DNA of 64,000 nucleotides from CAIKNB01 sp041658705 (GCA_041658705.1 JBAZZT010000008.1:9921-73920); one strand, 5' to 3'; shown: positions 42,414-51,624, counted from the stretch's first letter. Made by a program: numbers and translations. The notes: a model not told the origin generated them from the letters alone.

Positions 42414-43073
42414 ATGAAAAATCCTACTCTCGAACCCGATATCCTGAACCGCGCCGGCGACAACGGTTGGTTCTATTCTGATACGGTCAAAGACCATTTT
42501 TTTAATCCGCGCAATTTCATGCGCGACGAAAGCGCTTATGCTGACGCGGCCATGGGCATGGTCGGCAGCCCGGCTTGCGGCGACGCGATGAAGGTTTGGA
42601 TCCGCGTCGATCCCGCGACCGAGCGCATCATTGATTGCAAATGGAAAACTTTCGGCTGCGGTTCGGCTATCGCCTCGACCTCCATGCTCTCGGTCATGGC
42701 GACGGAAAACGGCGGCCTGACCTTGGATGCGGCGCGCCATTTGCGGCCGCAAGACGTCACCGCGCGTTTGGGCGGCTTACCGGCGCGCAAGATCCATTGC
42801 TCGGTGTTGGGCGACAAGGCTTTGCGCGCTGCGGTCAACGACTGGTATCGCCGCGCCGGACAACTCGAAAAAGTCGAAGCCGAAGCAGGTCGCGTGGTGG
42901 ATGCGCTCACGCAAGTGACCGACCAAGACATCGAGCACGCCGTCTTGGACGGCGCCGATACGTTGGAAAAACTCCAAGCCAAACTCAAAGTCGGCATCGG
43001 CAATCCCGCTTGCTTACCTGAAGTCGAGCAGCTTCTCCGTTTTTATACGGAAAAATATTTCGGTAAACAATAA
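42414..43073 (+). CDS. iscU: IscU/NifU-like Fe-S scaffold with degenerate BFD-like tail
   Basis: 219 residues. The three scaffold Cys are present: C55 in GSPACGD, C82 in FGCGSAIAS and C129 in IHCSVLG. The C-terminal ~60 residues (TDQDIEHAVLDGADTLEKLQ, then GIGNPACLPEVEQLL) have the helix pattern of the BFD-like [2Fe-2S] domain of NifU but keep only one of four Cys, so that cluster is lost. It takes sulfur from IscS and builds Fe-S clusters. Confidence 0.88.
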   Translation: MKNPTLEPDILNRAGDNGWFYSDTVKDHFFNPRNFMRDESAYADAAMGMVGSPACGDAMKVWIRVDPATERIIDCKWKTFGCGSAIASTSMLSVMATENGGLTLDAARHLRPQDVTARLGGLPARKIHCSVLGDKALRAAVNDWYRRAGQLEKVEAEAGRVVDALTQVTDQDIEHAVLDGADTLEKLQAKLKVGIGNPACLPEVEQLLRFYTEKYFGKQ

Positions 43074-43110
43074 CCGATCTCGCCCCGACCTCAAAGTTTT
43101 TTCACGCGCT

Positions 43111-43222
43111 GTCATTGCGAGCCACGGCGTTCGCGAACGCCGTGGCGAACGCATAGACTGAATGCGCGTGGCAATCTCTGGACTTCGGAGATTGCTTCGT
43201 CGTTGCTACTCCTCGCAATGAC
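43111..43222 (+). repeat. Family-A palindromic repeat with nested palindrome
   Basis: Same ends as the 12937 copy; about 28 extra bases include CACGGCGTTCGCGAACGCCGTG, a separate palindrome also found at 59723-59744. Confidence 0.88.
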
Positions 43223-43298
43223 GGGCGGGATCGACGAGTGTGTCAGTCTTGGTAGCATTTGATTCCGCAGCTTCTTTAATCTAAACTCCGTACAAAGC

Positions 43299-44351
43299 AT
43301 GCCCCCCCCCAACCCCTTCGAAACCTCCAAAACCAAAATAGTCCCTGAACCAGTCGAAGGGCTACCTAGTACCTCCGGTATCCGCCGCCAGGATTTGCCG
43401 ACCCACGTCAGGAAGTACGCGGATAAACTCGCTGCGCAGATAAAAGAGATCTACGCCAAATACGGAGCCGCTAACTTCGAAGAGCTTAAAGCCAACAAAA
43501 AGCTATCGGCCCAAGACGCACGTAAGGTAGCTGATCTCCTGAAAGCCTTCCAGGATTCGATCAAAGACACGCAGCACATCAAAGCCATCGAGAAGAAAAT
43601 CAAAGCCAACCAACTCCTCGACAAAGACGACCTCATCTTCATCTACGAGACGAAGTCACCCCAAAGCTTCGGATTCCATACAGACCCACGCCTCAAAGCA
43701 CTCCGCGACCAACGTAACCCCAAGGAAGACGCTCCTATCGTCTTTGAGTGTCAGCCGAACGAAATCGCCTGGAGCAAGGAAGACATCACCAAGAACACCA
43801 AAGCCTACATCGGCCCCTTGTTCCCTGGCATCTTCAAACTCCTCGGCCATCTCGAACATCTCTATCTTTCCTTCCCCGAAGGCAAGATCAGGAGACAGAC
43901 CATCGAGATCGGTGGACAGACCGAACAACAACTCGAAGCAGCATTTGAAGCAGCCGGATCCAAGATCTCGCCCAACGCCCTTCACATGCTGCGGCACGAA
44001 GATTTCACGACCGCGAAGAATCCCGAGCAAGCGAATCTCATCCGCCTCACGGTCGCCGACCTCGGTTTCGACCATGACCCGACCACGGATGAAATCTACG
44101 CGAAAGCCGAAGAACTCGGCCTCGAACTCTGCCCGGCCGAAGTCGGACCTCATCTTCGTCTGGATTATAAGGATCAACCTCTCGGTGAATGGTTGAGAGT
44201 CGCCATGAAACAAATTTCCGATCCCGGCGGCGACCCGGGCGTCTTCAGCGTTGAGCGGCGCGCCGATGGGGCGTGGCTGGACGTCCGCTGGGCGGGTCCC
44301 GCGCCTACCTGGGATCCTGACTACGAGTTCGTGTTCCGTCTTCGCAAGTAA
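43299..44351 (+). CDS. DGR-type variable protein B
   Basis: 350 residues, no signal peptide. Order: short N-terminal tail with IVPEPVEGLP (a translated dispersed repeat), the shared module (~25-95, YAKYGAANFEELK ... LLKAFQDSIK), a central domain (~100-300) and a variable end (305-348) with constant FSVER, ADG, WL, W and TW residues between variable ones, ending YEFVFRLRK. The copy at 55308 is identical over about 560 bp but differs at ~26 positions in the last ~130 bp, nearly all at codon positions 1 and 2 in codons that can derive from AAC or AAT. That is the signature of DGR retro-mutation of template adenines. No reverse transcriptase or template is nearby. The upstream sequence TAAACTCCG may hold the -10 box. 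Confidence 0.75.
   Translation: MPPPNPFETSKTKIVPEPVEGLPSTSGIRRQDLPTHVRKYADKLAAQIKEIYAKYGAANFEELKANKKLSAQDARKVADLLKAFQDSIKDTQHIKAIEKKIKANQLLDKDDLIFIYETKSPQSFGFHTDPRLKALRDQRNPKEDAPIVFECQPNEIAWSKEDITKNTKAYIGPLFPGIFKLLGHLEHLYLSFPEGKIRRQTIEIGGQTEQQLEAAFEAAGSKISPNALHMLRHEDFTTAKNPEQANLIRLTVADLGFDHDPTTDEIYAKAEELGLELCPAEVGPHLRLDYKDQPLGEWLRVAMKQISDPGGDPGVFSVERRADGAWLDVRWAGPAPTWDPDYEFVFRLRK
44211..44342 (+). other. Putative DGR variable region of protein B
   Basis: Compared with 56220-56351, codon pairs differ as TCC/ATC, GAT/GTT, GGC/GTC, GAC/AGC, CGC/GAC, GTC/CTC, GGT/CTT, CCT/AGT and GAT/CGT, while CCC, GTC TTC AGC GTT GAG, GCC GAT GGG, TGG CTG, ACC TGG and TAC GAG TTC stay fixed. Forty or so bases after the stop are again identical in both copies. 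Confidence 0.75.
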
Positions 44352-44469
44352 CCCTTAAATCCTTTGTTTCTTTTTGACCCTTTGACCTTTTGGCACTTGA
44401 TTGGAGGTGGAAGGAATTTGATACTCCCAAAATAGACGAAGACTCGTCCGATGAGCCGAGAGTGTTGAG

Positions 44470-44515
44470 GTGAAATAAAAAGAAAAGACGCTCCATCGAG
44501 TGCGATGGAGCGTCT
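44470..44515 (-). terminator. Terminator of the coiled-coil protein gene
   Basis: A 12-bp stem AGACGCTCCATC/GATGGAGCGTCT; on the minus strand it is followed by TTTTCTTTTTATT. Confidence 0.88.
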
Positions 44516-44539
44516 GGTTGAGTGAGACTGGCGAGCGTC

Positions 44540-46291
44540 CTACTTCTTGGGTCTGAAGGCTCGGACGTCGATGGCTGCCGTTTCCGGCCTCTTGCCGTCT
44601 TCCGGTTCGGCCATGGGGATGGCCGGAGGGCAGTCGACCGGCATGCCGCGTGACGTCGGTGCTTCTTCTTCCGCGAAGGGTTCGGTAGTAGGAAAGCTTC
44701 GGACGCCGTGTTCGCTTCGCGGAGTGTAGTTGTTCCGCGGCGTGGGCATGGTGACGGGCAGAGGCGGAGGGCCGTGCCTTAGCGGCGGCGTCTGCTGCGG
44801 AAGCGGCGGAGGGCCGTGCCTTGGCGCTGGCTGCGGTACGATCGCGGCTAGCATGACGGCTGTCTTCGTGCCCTCGGGTCGCGGATCAGGCCGGGGCGGA
44901 CGACCGGCGGGAATTTCGCGTCGCGTCGCCGTGATCGCGCTATTGGGATTCGGCGGCGGATCGCTCACAGGTTCCTCGCGCGGCAGGGGCCGACGGAAAT
45001 CTGGTCGCCGTACCGTCGGCGGACTTTCGGGTCGCGGCGGCAAGCCAGCCGGAATTCGTTGCAGGGTCGTGGTGATGGCCGGGCGGCTGGGCACTTCGGT
45101 CACCGGTACGTCCAGATTCGCCAGCACCGAGGTCGGAGCGAATCCAGGAGTCGGACAGGCGATCGGGGCCGGTGGCGGATCGCTGGGCAGCATCTCGACG
45201 CTCGGATCCCACATCGGAATCAAAGTCACGGTATGTCCGCTGTCCGGTTCCTCGTCCAAGAAGGCCAGCCCGTTGTCCGTTCCTTCTTTGCCGGTCAGCA
45301 ACTGCATGAGCTCTGGCGTCGAGAGTCCGCGTGCGCCGAGTTCGCGCAGCACCGTGTTGACCAGCGCCAGGAACTGCACTGAAGAGGCCAGCCCGTTGAG
45401 CGTTCCTTCTTCGTCGGTCAGCAACTGCTTGAGCTCGGGTGTCGTGATTCCACGTTCGCCGAAAGCCTGCAGTACCGTGTTGACCAGCGCCGGGAACTGC
45501 ACTGACTCCTCTTGCGCTCGCTTGTCCAGCTCTTGCATGTAGTCAAAGGCGTCGCGTGCCATGGCGCGGGCGTTCATGTCCACCTTCTCATGCTTCTTGG
45601 ATTCCTTGAGCGCAGCCTTGAGCTTCTCGATTTCAGCCTTGGCGCCCTTGAGCTCGTCCTCGAGCCGCTTCGTTTCCGCTTCGGCGAAGGCTAGCTCTAC
45701 CCCGGACTCTTCGGGGTCGGGGGGAGGAATCGATGGAAAGGCTTGCAGGATGTCGAGCTCGTGCCGGGCTTCCCGCAACTCTTGTTCCATCGCCGCGAAG
45801 GCTTCCGAAGGATTCTCGCGTCGGCTGTCTCGGATCAAGCTCTTCTCGATTACCTCGACGTGTTCGTGGCTCAAGCGCTGCATGCGCTCAAGCACCGCCT
45901 TGGTGACGCCGCGATTCCAAGCGATGGTGTCGCGGAGCTCATCCATTGATTCGTTGGGGTATTCGCCGATCGTGACTGACGTACCGGCGACCAGGATGAG
46001 TTCCGGGTCATGTTTCAGGCCGAAGAGGAGATTCGGGAAGAGCGGCTTGCCTTCTTCCTTCAAGGTCTCCACCTCGACCAGCTTGGTCTCGGTGCCGAGC
46101 TTGAACGCCTTCTTCACGAAGACGACGCCCGAGCGCAAGATGTAAGTCTTGTTCTCCACGTCACGGCAATCGATCACGTCGCCTTCGCTGTACGGCATAT
46201 CGTAGATCGAGGGTTCGCTGCTCTTGCTCTTTACTTCTGCACCGGTCGCCAAATCAACGACCTTGGCCTTGCCAGGCTTATCCGAAGCCAT
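44540..46291 (-). CDS. Coiled-coil protein with a possible cNMP-binding-like head and Pro-rich tail
   Basis: 583 residues from the ATG at 46291, which has GAGG upstream. Residues ~35-110 (GDVIDCRDVENKTYILRSG ... ILVAGTSVTI) resemble a cyclic-nucleotide-binding beta-roll (tentative). Long helices follow at ~120-260 (AETKRLEDELKGAKAEIEK). Then come two tandem copies of ~42 residues (SVQFPALVNTVLQAFGER / SVQFLALVNTVLRELGAR, each with TTPELKQLLT-like ends). The last ~200 residues are Pro-rich and disordered (PPLPQQTPPL). No membrane segment. Perhaps a cytosolic scaffold. It shares the coiled-coil style with the protein at 47791. Confidence 0.6.
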   Translation of the reverse strand: MASDKPGKAKVVDLATGAEVKSKSSEPSIYDMPYSEGDVIDCRDVENKTYILRSGVVFVKKAFKLGTETKLVEVETLKEEGKPLFPNLLFGLKHDPELILVAGTSVTIGEYPNESMDELRDTIAWNRGVTKAVLERMQRLSHEHVEVIEKSLIRDSRRENPSEAFAAMEQELREARHELDILQAFPSIPPPDPEESGVELAFAEAETKRLEDELKGAKAEIEKLKAALKESKKHEKVDMNARAMARDAFDYMQELDKRAQEESVQFPALVNTVLQAFGERGITTPELKQLLTDEEGTLNGLASSVQFLALVNTVLRELGARGLSTPELMQLLTGKEGTDNGLAFLDEEPDSGHTVTLIPMWDPSVEMLPSDPPPAPIACPTPGFAPTSVLANLDVPVTEVPSRPAITTTLQRIPAGLPPRPESPPTVRRPDFRRPLPREEPVSDPPPNPNSAITATRREIPAGRPPRPDPRPEGTKTAVMLAAIVPQPAPRHGPPPLPQQTPPLRHGPPPLPVTMPTPRNNYTPRSEHGVRSFPTTEPFAEEEAPTSRGMPVDCPPAIPMAEPEDGKRPETAAIDVRAFRPKK

Positions 46292-46403
46292 GTTTGCCTC
46301 ATTTGGAAAGTGCGGGTTTACGTCTGACGTTGGCACTATACCAACAAACGACCGTATCTGAAAAAGCCCCTTTTGTCAAGGGATTCGCCTGATTTTCGCT
46401 ACT

Positions 46404-47609
46404 TTATGGGCTAAGCGGACGCATTTTTACCAAGCGCCGCGAGACTCGTTGGTCGGGACGTTTGTAAATCAAATTTTCGGTTTTTTTCTCCTGCGGAAAA
46501 AACGGCACGAGCGCATAACCCAAGCCCTGCAGTTCAGGTTCAAGATTGACGAAGGCGTGCGCCTCGCGGTTCAAGAACCCCGGCCAGATGCAGACGAGTT
46601 CGGCTTGCGGCGCCAGCGTGGGCAGAAGCGCGCGCAAGGAGTCGCGCCACAAATCCGAGATTGCGCTCGCGGATTTTTCCAGATCGTGTTTTGTCTCGTT
46701 GCCTTTGAGCGGCGGACCCAAATAGCCCTCGGTCACGACTCGATCGACGCCGTGCGCTTTCAGATGTTGCGCCGTGCGCCGCACATCTTGCACGTGCAGA
46801 GCGAAACGCGCCGCGTCGTCAGGGCGCAGGATTTTTTCTTTGAGCAACCAAGCGATATTTTTTTGCGTGTCGGCGATTTGTTTGGCTGCGATATCCGAGC
46901 CGATGATGAGTTTGGCTTGGCTCGCCAGCGCGGCTTCCATCAGGATCGTCCCGCCGCCGCAGAACGGATCGAGCAGCGTGCCGCCGTCGGGTACGCGCGC
47001 CAGGTTGACCATGATGCGCGCCAGCTTGGGCGGCAGCATGCCGTTCAGCTCATCGCGCGCCGGTCGGCCGTAGTCGCGCAAGCTCCAGGCATCCGCATCC
47101 TGCACCTCGCTCGTGTAGCCGAGCGCGACTTGCGTGCCATGCACCAGCAGACATACATCCAAACCTTCTGTGGTGAGCTTGAGCTTGGCCACCGCAGCCG
47201 GCGTGATCTCGTCGTTGTTTTTTCCCGTGACCCAGCGCGAGGCGAGGCTGCGCGCTCTCAATTCCTTTTTGAACGCGATGGCTTGGGCAGAGAGTTTTTT
47301 TTGCGCCGCGGCCGCTCCGCCGTAGACCGTCCAGCCGAAATCGATGCGCTTGCCGCGCAGCCGGGGAGCCAAAATTTCCGCCGCCCGCGCCGCGGAAAAA
47401 TCCTGCCAGGGCATTTCGGCGGCGATCACACCGAGCTTAACCGTCCCGCCTAACAGGTTCATCAAGACGGGACCATCCCACGCCGGGTCATTGATGAGCA
47501 CTGCTTTGCCGCAAACGGCGCTAATCTCGGCGTTTGGCCGCAAAGCCGTGATTTCGGCTAAGCTAAGCCGCGGATGGCTGCCAAAAACCAAAAAATTCGA
47601 CATGCTCAT
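46404..47609 (-). CDS. Trm11-like RNA methyltransferase family protein
   Basis: 401 residues. The N-terminal ~160 residues are alpha/beta and THUMP-like. The methyltransferase half has motif I LLDPFCGGGTILMEAAL, the IGSDIAAKQI strand and, at the catalytic motif IV position, VTEGYLGPPL, where canonical N2-guanine methyltransferases have D/NPPY. The tail is basic. The fold is that of UPF0020/Trm11 enzymes that modify tRNA guanosine; the altered motif IV makes the exact reaction uncertain. A second Met lies two codons downstream, so the start could be 47603. Confidence 0.75.
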   Translation of the reverse strand: MSMSNFLVFGSHPRLSLAEITALRPNAEISAVCGKAVLINDPAWDGPVLMNLLGGTVKLGVIAAEMPWQDFSAARAAEILAPRLRGKRIDFGWTVYGGAAAAQKKLSAQAIAFKKELRARSLASRWVTGKNNDEITPAAVAKLKLTTEGLDVCLLVHGTQVALGYTSEVQDADAWSLRDYGRPARDELNGMLPPKLARIMVNLARVPDGGTLLDPFCGGGTILMEAALASQAKLIIGSDIAAKQIADTQKNIAWLLKEKILRPDDAARFALHVQDVRRTAQHLKAHGVDRVVTEGYLGPPLKGNETKHDLEKSASAISDLWRDSLRALLPTLAPQAELVCIWPGFLNREAHAFVNLEPELQGLGYALVPFFPQEKKTENLIYKRPDQRVSRRLVKMRPLSP

Positions 47610-47790
47610 ATGCTACTACTATTGACGCGGGACGTCACTTGACTAAGAGCCTGTATTATGATGAATTGAGGCGTTCGCCTGATTGAAGTGAATCGTCCGA
47701 ATGAGGCTTATAAAGGCGGACGTTCGGACTTTTGAAAAAGGAAGAAGCATGGAAACGGCAAGTTACCCTGTCTGCTTGGAGGGCCGGGCC

Positions 47791-50727
47791 ATGAAGAGGA
47801 TTCTCGTGTGGTTCCTACCGCTCATGTTGTTGCTGGGTTGGGTCCGTCCGGCGCAAGCCGTCGAGATCGAACCCATGGAGGGCGTCCATTATTGGATCAT
47901 GCCCAACTGTGGCGACTACGATGGGACGTGTGCCCGCATCGCGCCGAACATCAATCTGAACACGCCGCGCTTCGCGGCCAAGCTGGGCACGACCCAGATG
48001 ACCATCCGTAATGCCAACCGCACCGGGACGATTGCCTTGTGCCATCGGCCGGGTGACGGCTATCACATGGGCAAGGTCAACTCGGTCGAGGAACGCGGCA
48101 GCGATGCCGTGTGGAAGTCCTGCCCCGACGAAAAAGAGCAGTACGTCTACGTGCTGCCCGGTCAGGTGATCAAAATCCCCAAGATCAAGCACCTGTCCTT
48201 CGTCGAGGAAGAACGGATCAAGGCCGCGCTCAAGATCTGCCGCACATCGCAGTGCGCGGTCGATAACGCCAAGAAGCTCGGCGCGCAGATCGACGGCGAA
48301 AAGCAGTCGATCAACGTGCACGACGCCGACCCCATCATCGCAGAGATCAAAGCCTGCGAGAGCGAGGAATGCGCGGTCGGCGTAGCCAAGCGGCTCGGCG
48401 CCAACATCAAATCAACGCCACCGCCCGCGCCTACCCAATCGCAGACGCTCGCGCCACCTCCGGTGACGCCTCCGCCGGCCAGCAGCCAGACGACGCTGGC
48501 CGAACCAGTCGCGAGCGCCGCGAATTCCGCCGCCCCACCGGCTCCCCAGCCGAGCGCGGGCGACAAACTCATGGCTCAACTCACGGCCTGCGACGGCGAC
48601 GATGCGTGCAAGCTCGCCGCGCTCGAAGCAGGTGGCCTTGGCCTGAAGGAAAAGATGTCACGGACCACGACGGTCCAATTCCCGAAGACCTTGTGGCTCT
48701 TGCTCGTGCTCAACTCGGTTCTCTGCCTCGCCGGCCTGGTCTACAGCGCCAAGAAAAAGTTGGGGTTCGAACGGACCCTTAAGGCCATCTCGGATAGGCA
48801 GACCAAGCAACTCAAGGACCACGAGTCCATCGAAGCCAAGCAAGCCGAAAAGCAGCGCGCAGGCGAGGAACGGATCTTCAGCCTGGCCAAGCTCTTCGAC
48901 ATCCCCGTGGCCTCGGGCGCGAACGTCGACTGCGTCTTGATGCTGCTAAAGCAGGACGGCGAAGACAAAGCTACGTTGCTCGAGACCAAAACCGCGTTGC
49001 TAAAGAAACTCGAGACCGGCTTCTGCAGTTTCCTCAAGGACGACTGCGGTAAGGAGCTGAAGCAAGGCGTCGCGCTGGAAAGCTTGTGGCAAGACGTCCG
49101 TGAAACAGCGGTCGGCGGCCACGCTGAAGTGAAACGCGCCAAGACCGAGGCCAGGGAAGCGCAAGAAAAGACCAAGGCCGAGGCCCTGGCGTTCGAAGGC
49201 CGGCGGAGAGATCTGGCCGATGCCCACAAGGCCAAGGTCGGAAGATTGAACGGTGAGTTGACCACGGCCAAGGAAGCGTTGGAAAAGGCCCAAGAGTCAT
49301 TCCGCGATTTGGAGGCCATCAAGCAGCACTTCATGCGGATCGCCCCGCTCATGCCCGAGAGCGACAAGACGTTCGTCAAGATCGACAACGAGCTGACCAT
49401 GCTTGTCGAGAAGCAGGCTGTGTTGCATGTCTTGTGTGACGAGTACGAGGCGTCGGGTGACGAGAAGTTCGCCGCGATCCGGGAACAGCGCCAGAAGGTC
49501 GAAACGCGCATCCAGGAACTCCACCCACAACGGGAAGAGCCCGCCCAGCTCCGTGCGGAATTCGAAGGCTTGTATTTCAGGCTGACGGGTTTCAAGTCCA
49601 CGGAGATCGTCCTCTACGAAGAGGCGCAGCGCGATCGCAACGACGCCGCCGAAGAACGCGGCAAGGCCAAGGTCGAACTCGACCAGGCCGAGGCGACGCG
49701 CACGACCGTTCAGGAAGAAGAGCGCCTCTTGCAGGAGCGCGTCGCCAAGTTCGAGGCTCACCAAGCCGAACAGCTGGCGATCCTGAACAGCGGCAAGGAA
49801 GCGAAGTTGCGCGAGTGGCAAGACATCGAGCAACGCCGCGCAGAGACGGACGGCGCCAAGCTCAAGGCGCAGTCATATCTCGCCCACATCCTGCAATTGA
49901 TGCAGGACCTCTTGAACCAGATGGAACTGGGCGGGCTTACCCCCGAAGAGTTCCTCGAACTGAAGAGGCCTTCGGGCATCGTGCAAGAGTTGGCCCGGAC
50001 CATCGGCGGTCTGAAGCAGACGATCGATCAGGACAAGCAAGACCTGGAAGCGGCCAATGGGAACTACCGGTCGTCGGTCGATCGCGCCAACGGACTCGAT
50101 GGGGAAGTGGCCACGCTCCGGGACGAACTGACGAAGGTCAAGGCTGACCTGGAGCAGGCCAAGGGCGAGCTGGAACAGTTGAACACGAGCTCCAGCGAGC
50201 AAATCACCAAGCTGCAGACGGTCATCACCGATAAGCAGGGCGAGATCGATGACTTGCTTAGTCGGATGCAGTCGAGCGAGGACAGCATCGACCTGGATGG
50301 TGATGCCTTGAAGCAGCAGGATCCCCCGAAGGATCTCATGGCGGCAGCCGACGCAGTCGAAAACCCCCAGGGTTCCGGCGCACGCAAGACCAAGGGCTAT
50401 GAAGAAGGCGAGCTGCTTCCGAAGCCCGAAGTCGCGGTCGACTTTTTCCAGGCGTTGCGCCACGCGCTCGTCTCGAAGGAGCAAATCGTCGTCGACAGCG
50501 CAGAAAAGGTTTGGCTGTTGTTCGACTTGCAGCGCCGCAACCTCTTCCGGTTCGGCTTGGCGGGGATCTTCCCCGAAGGTTTGCCCGACAAGCTCAAGGG
50601 CATCGAAAAGCGCGACAACGTAAGCGCGCGCCTCGCCAAAGCGAAGATCCCGGACATGCAGTGGTTCTTGGAGGTCTTCGAGCCGAACAGGCCCACCAAC
50701 TATCCGCACATGGCCACTGCCACGTAG
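47791..50727 (+). CDS. Large membrane-anchored coiled-coil protein with Cys repeats
   Basis: 978 residues from the ATG at 47791 (GGAGG eight bases upstream, then signal peptide LPLMLLLGWVRPAQA); frames open from 47701 and 47749 are less likely. An external part with Cys follows, then three ~45-residue repeats (ALKICRTSQCAVDNAKKLGA, EIKACESEECAVGVAKRLGA, QLTACDGDDACKLAALEAGG), a Pro/Thr linker and a membrane helix (~298-318, LWLLLVLNSVLCLAG). A cytosolic coiled coil of about 500 residues leads to a C-terminal globular domain (FFQALRHALVSKEQIVVD ... WLLFDLQRRNLFRFG). Possibly a wall- or envelope-spanning scaffold or sensor. Single gene with a terminator. Confidence 0.65.
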   Translation: MKRILVWFLPLMLLLGWVRPAQAVEIEPMEGVHYWIMPNCGDYDGTCARIAPNINLNTPRFAAKLGTTQMTIRNANRTGTIALCHRPGDGYHMGKVNSVEERGSDAVWKSCPDEKEQYVYVLPGQVIKIPKIKHLSFVEEERIKAALKICRTSQCAVDNAKKLGAQIDGEKQSINVHDADPIIAEIKACESEECAVGVAKRLGANIKSTPPPAPTQSQTLAPPPVTPPPASSQTTLAEPVASAANSAAPPAPQPSAGDKLMAQLTACDGDDACKLAALEAGGLGLKEKMSRTTTVQFPKTLWLLLVLNSVLCLAGLVYSAKKKLGFERTLKAISDRQTKQLKDHESIEAKQAEKQRAGEERIFSLAKLFDIPVASGANVDCVLMLLKQDGEDKATLLETKTALLKKLETGFCSFLKDDCGKELKQGVALESLWQDVRETAVGGHAEVKRAKTEAREAQEKTKAEALAFEGRRRDLADAHKAKVGRLNGELTTAKEALEKAQESFRDLEAIKQHFMRIAPLMPESDKTFVKIDNELTMLVEKQAVLHVLCDEYEASGDEKFAAIREQRQKVETRIQELHPQREEPAQLRAEFEGLYFRLTGFKSTEIVLYEEAQRDRNDAAEERGKAKVELDQAEATRTTVQEEERLLQERVAKFEAHQAEQLAILNSGKEAKLREWQDIEQRRAETDGAKLKAQSYLAHILQLMQDLLNQMELGGLTPEEFLELKRPSGIVQELARTIGGLKQTIDQDKQDLEAANGNYRSSVDRANGLDGEVATLRDELTKVKADLEQAKGELEQLNTSSSEQITKLQTVITDKQGEIDDLLSRMQSSEDSIDLDGDALKQQDPPKDLMAAADAVENPQGSGARKTKGYEEGELLPKPEVAVDFFQALRHALVSKEQIVVDSAEKVWLLFDLQRRNLFRFGLAGIFPEGLPDKLKGIEKRDNVSARLAKAKIPDMQWFLEVFEPNRPTNYPHMATAT

Positions 50728-50780
50728 CCGACTCTCGCGTCCGCATTCGGACGCGCCATGCAATCTACAGACTTGAATAC

Positions 50781-50810
50781 GCGCTCCCGCACTCGGGAGC
50801 GTTTTGTTTT
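50781..50810 (+). terminator. Terminator of the coiled-coil gene
   Basis: CGCTCCCG/CGGGAGCG with a four-base loop, then TTTTGTTTTT. Confidence 0.9.
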
Positions 50811-50814
50811 TGAC

Positions 50815-50886
50815 GAGCGACTAGCAACTAGCGACAAGCAACCAATTTCAGGTTTTTTGGTTGCTAGTTATTAGTCGCTCGTTGCC
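50815..50886. repeat. Palindrome of CTAGCAACTAGCGAC words
   Basis: AGCGACTAGCAACTAGCGAC and GCAACCA on the left face TGGTTGCTAGTTATTAGTCGCT on the right. Single arms recur at 58078-58096. Confidence 0.75.
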
Positions 50887-50896
50887 CGTTACCTTC

Positions 50897-50925
50897 TTGA
50901 CGTTTCCTCGGCTCTGGGTTAAGCT
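50897..50925 (+). promoter_or_regulatory. Promoter of the rpsF cluster
   Basis: TTGACG (50897-50902), 17 bases, TAAGCT (50920-50925). Confidence 0.5.
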
Positions 50926-50953
50926 CGCAGCGTTAAAAATCTAATCATGGGTG

Positions 50954-50990
50954 GCCATTCCAGCTTTGCTGGAGGTCCCAAATAGGGACC
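50954..50990 (+). promoter_or_regulatory. Two hairpins in the rpsF leader
   Basis: TCCAGC/GCTGGA (about 50959-50973) and GGTCCC/GGGACC (50973-50989) stand end to end some 14 bases before the rpsF start. Many bacteria regulate rpsF-rpsR through an S6:S18-binding leader RNA at this position; this may be the local equivalent, though I cannot match the known consensus. Confidence 0.4.
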
Positions 50991-51003
50991 CATCCTGTGT
51001 CCT

Positions 51004-51552
51004 ATGGATCAACGTACTCGCGAGTACGAGTTGCTCTACATCATTTCCGCGTCCTTCACGGACGACGAGATGGGAGCAATCGAAGGTCGCATCAAGGCGC
51101 TCCTGGAAAAGAATGGAGCGTCGATAATCTCGACCAACCGGCTGGGCAAATTCCGGTTGACTTATCCTATAAAGAAGCAGCGGCACGGGCATTACGTCAT
51201 GCTGCGTCTCAACGCCGATACCCAAGCGGTGTCCAAGATGGAAGAGGCGTTGCGCATAACGCCCGAGGTGTTGCGCGATATTTTTGTGCGCGCCGATGAA
51301 GTGGGCAGCGATAAGTTTGACCTGGTGCAGTTCACCGAGGTCAACATCGATCTCAAGGCCGAACAGCGCGATCGCCGCGGCAAAGAGGTCCGTCCCGACG
51401 AAAAGTCCAAAGCCATCGCGGACATCAAGTCCGGCGTGGCCGCGCTCGAAGGTGAAGACAAGGGTGAAGACAAGCCGGCGGAAACCAAGCCTGATCTCTC
51501 GGACGAAGAGCTGACGAAGAAAATCGACAGCGCCCTTGCCGACAAGATATAA
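51004..51552 (+). CDS. rpsF: 30S ribosomal protein S6
   Basis: 182 residues. The first ~100 are the S6 ferredoxin-like fold (REYELLYIISASFTDDE, RLGKFRLTYPIKKQRHGHYVMLRL). The remainder is a charged Lys/Glu extension, longer than in typical bacteria (about 95-135 residues in all). S6 pairs with S18 on the 30S platform. First gene of the conserved rpsF-ssb-rpsR order. Confidence 0.95.
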   Translation: MDQRTREYELLYIISASFTDDEMGAIEGRIKALLEKNGASIISTNRLGKFRLTYPIKKQRHGHYVMLRLNADTQAVSKMEEALRITPEVLRDIFVRADEVGSDKFDLVQFTEVNIDLKAEQRDRRGKEVRPDEKSKAIADIKSGVAALEGEDKGEDKPAETKPDLSDEELTKKIDSALADKI

Positions 51553-51624
51553 TCAATGCCGAATGCCAAATTGCAAATGCCAAATTTAATTCGTCATTTG
51601 TAATTCATAATTGATAATTGAATT

